Source: Arthrobacter sp. GMC3 (GTDB lineage: Bacteria; Actinomycetota; Actinomycetes; Actinomycetales; Micrococcaceae). Taken from it: a stretch of DNA of 64,000 bases. The stretch covers positions 229,568 through 293,567 of the forward strand of contig NZ_PJIO01000005.1 of NCBI RefSeq assembly GCF_002929305.1, read 5' to 3'. The stretch's first letter is position 1. Each line of letters starts with the position of its first letter. Position numbers and translations under genes: made by a program. The notes under the pieces are model-generated. The model saw only the letters and a list, made by a program, of their open reading frames with translations. It searched no databases and was not told the origin of the DNA. This document shows positions 62,486-64,000 of this stretch, one piece after another.

Positions 62486-62774
62486 TAGTGCCCCCAGGGT
62501 CAGGCGACACGAAGTTGAGCCGCATCGATATATTACCCAGTCCCCTGGCTCCTGTTCCAATCATTCCTTCAGATGAACGGCTACTGGGACTAGTCCTCCT
62601 TGGACTGTCGAGAGGACTGGTCTTCGAGTATCGCGAATGTCTTTTCGTTCGCGTCAGGGCTTCGACAAAGCCCACCATCCAGGCTGACGCTCGTGCCCGG
62701 GCCGACTCCGCCAGAGAGCAGGTTGACCTATGGGATCCAGCTTGAACTCCTGCTTTGCCCCCGGACCAGCAATC

Positions 62775-63572
62775 TCAGCTGAGTCTGGGAGCCTTGAACG
62801 ATGAGGTACCCAGGAGCCGTTCGTCTGCGCCGCGGATGACGAAGGCTACTGACACCAAGGCAAACAATCCAAGCAAGGGCAGGAGGCCGGTCGCCAACGC
62901 CGCTGAATCGGCGGGAGTACCGACACCGGTGGCAAAGTTCGCGAAGTCCCAGGCAGCATGCAGAATCATTGCTGGAATGAGTGATCCTGTCACTCGTCGT
63001 GCAATGTACAGGACGGTGCCGGCCAGGAACGTGAATGCCACCTGCAATACTGTCTCTGCATCGGACTGACCCAGGAGCATATTTGAGCCGTGCATTAGCG
63101 CGAAGACTGAGGTCGTGATCAGCCATACCCAGACCTCAGCGAATCGGCTGCGCAAGGCGACTAAGAGCACCCCGCGAGTGGCTATTTCCTCGGTAAATCC
63201 AACGAGCAAGAGAATGAGGGAGGCCCCCAGGAACGCGCCATCGTAGGCGCCCCAATCGGTGGAAAGCAGTATCATGATGGCCATCACAGCCATCAACGCA
63301 GGTACCAAGACGGGCCAACGGTGCTTGCTGCGATGACGGTCACGGAGCACAGGCCTCCACCAGCCCAGTGCCGTGACAACAACCGCAAGGGCGATGGTGC
63401 CGACGATTAATGAGACCCCGACGCCACGGAACAAATTCGCACCACTGGACCCCCACTCAGGATATGGAACACCCGAAGACGCTTGAAACAGCACAACCAG
63501 TACAAGGTAGCCGACCGCCACAGCGAAACCAATCCACACTCGAGGCGCCACCCGCAGCGCAGTACTGCTCAT
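62775..63572 (-). CDS. CPBP-family intramembrane metalloprotease-like protein
   Basis: 265 residues. Motif 1 GFTEEIATRGVLLVAL, motif 2 FALMHGSNMLLG, motif 3 ILHAAWDF, with seven membrane segments. Very similar in layout to the two genes that follow, so the group probably arose by duplication. No bacteriocin precursor was noticed in the gaps. Confidence 0.83.
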   Translation of the reverse strand: MSSTALRVAPRVWIGFAVAVGYLVLVVLFQASSGVPYPEWGSSGANLFRGVGVSLIVGTIALAVVVTALGWWRPVLRDRHRSKHRWPVLVPALMAVMAIMILLSTDWGAYDGAFLGASLILLLVGFTEEIATRGVLLVALRSRFAEVWVWLITTSVFALMHGSNMLLGQSDAETVLQVAFTFLAGTVLYIARRVTGSLIPAMILHAAWDFANFATGVGTPADSAALATGLLPLLGLFALVSVAFVIRGADERLLGTSSFKAPRLS

Positions 63573-63950
63573 GTCCGTGACTCACAGCCGCTATTGGGTG
63601 TACACATCGTCGGCAATGATCGCGGTGAATCAGGCATCTCAGTCCTTCAATAGTCTCTTACCTGTCGATCCTATTCAGCCATTCACTTCAAAGGCAATTT
63701 GAATTGGACAACGAGAAACAGCCATGCGATACCCGAACTAAAGGAAACAAATCCTAGCTACCGAAGTGGGTACAACGTCCAGTAAGAGGTCGGTCCGAAT
63801 AAGGGGCGCAGAACAGTCCCGTAAGCCGGTCCACCACCGGACATATCCGTCCCTGACCTGCATCGTCGCGGCGTCGGGCCATCGACTGTCCCGTATAGGG
63901 TGTCCGATGAACTGACCGGTGAAGGGTCCCTATGTGACACACTGAACTAC
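63573..63950. repeat. Region of short repeats before the serine recombinase (res-like)
   Basis: The last 200 bp hold related elements: CAGTCCCGTA (63818-63827), CCGGT/ACCGG pair (63829-63843), CTGTCCCGTATAGGG (about 63886-63900), GTGTCCGATGA (63900-63910) and GTCCCTATG (63926-63934). Such clusters resemble the subsites of serine-resolvase res sites and lie directly before the resolvase start. Confidence 0.4.
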
Positions 63951-64000
63951 ATGTCTAAACTATTGGTCGGCTATGCTCGCGTGTCCACGGAAACCCAAGA
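63951..64000 (+). CDS. Serine recombinase/resolvase (3' end outside window)
   Basis: Only the first 16 codons are present: MSKLLVGYARVSTETQ. The YARVST motif carries the Ser nucleophile of resolvases and invertases. It runs off the right edge. With the repeats just before it, this suggests a Tn3-like element or another integrated element beyond the window. Confidence 0.8.
   Translation, partial: MSKLLVGYARVSTETQ

Overview
The window is about 60% GC and looks like the chromosome of a high-GC Gram-positive actinobacterium, most likely Micrococcaceae (Arthrobacter-like). The grounds are thiO-thiS-thiG order behind a TPP riboswitch, LAxTG-type surface proteins, GAP-family and DinB/DUF664 proteins, many GTG starts, and many genes whose -10 box lies only 6-7 nt before the start codon (leaderless mRNAs). 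No rRNA, tRNA or CRISPR array was seen. The first and last genes are cut by the window edges.

Layout. 1-5.8 kb is a catabolic cluster: the end of an acetoacetyl-CoA synthetase-like ligase, an FAD aromatic hydroxylase and a Dabb protein, convergent with a two-component flavin monooxygenase (oxygenase plus flavin reductase) and a divergent GntR regulator. 5.8-9.6 kb is thiamine synthesis (thiO, thiS, thiG, a pterin-dehydratase/VOC fusion, and divergent thiE). 9.7-22.9 kb holds small regulator-target modules (TetR with a reductase, MarR with a FUSC exporter), membrane proteins, a large DUF11-type surface protein, two flavoenzymes, a UmuC-type polymerase and an acetyltransferase. 23-30 kb has an ABC-2 exporter, MarR with an EamA transporter, reductases and an LRR surface protein, followed by an AT-rich non-coding stretch. 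30.5-33.7 kb is an anion-type ABC importer with a duplicated permease and a short leader ORF. 34-39 kb is a kinase and a PadR-controlled MacB/FtsX-type ABC system. 39-46 kb has hypotheticals, a fluoroacetate-dehalogenase-like hydrolase, a SARP/BTAD regulator with a divergent SDR, a DJ-1-type protein and a NUDIX hydrolase.

From about 46 kb the window becomes accessory: a UmuD'-like gene that starts where the cleaved form normally starts and has Arg in place of the catalytic Lys, a Tn554-like tnpABC set, a reductase, an arginase-family protein, a headless ORF, a DUF1269/SulP/GAP/arylsulfatase group (sulfate-ester use and anion transport), a NUDIX gene broken at a C-run, and four CPBP (Abi/CAAX-protease-like) membrane proteins. 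It ends with res-like repeats in front of a serine recombinase.

The most interesting points are the regular leaderless promoter architecture, the apparently pre-processed UmuD', the leader ORF whose last codons can pair with the next gene's ribosome-binding region, the CPBP cluster, and several near-perfect operators placed over divergent promoters.
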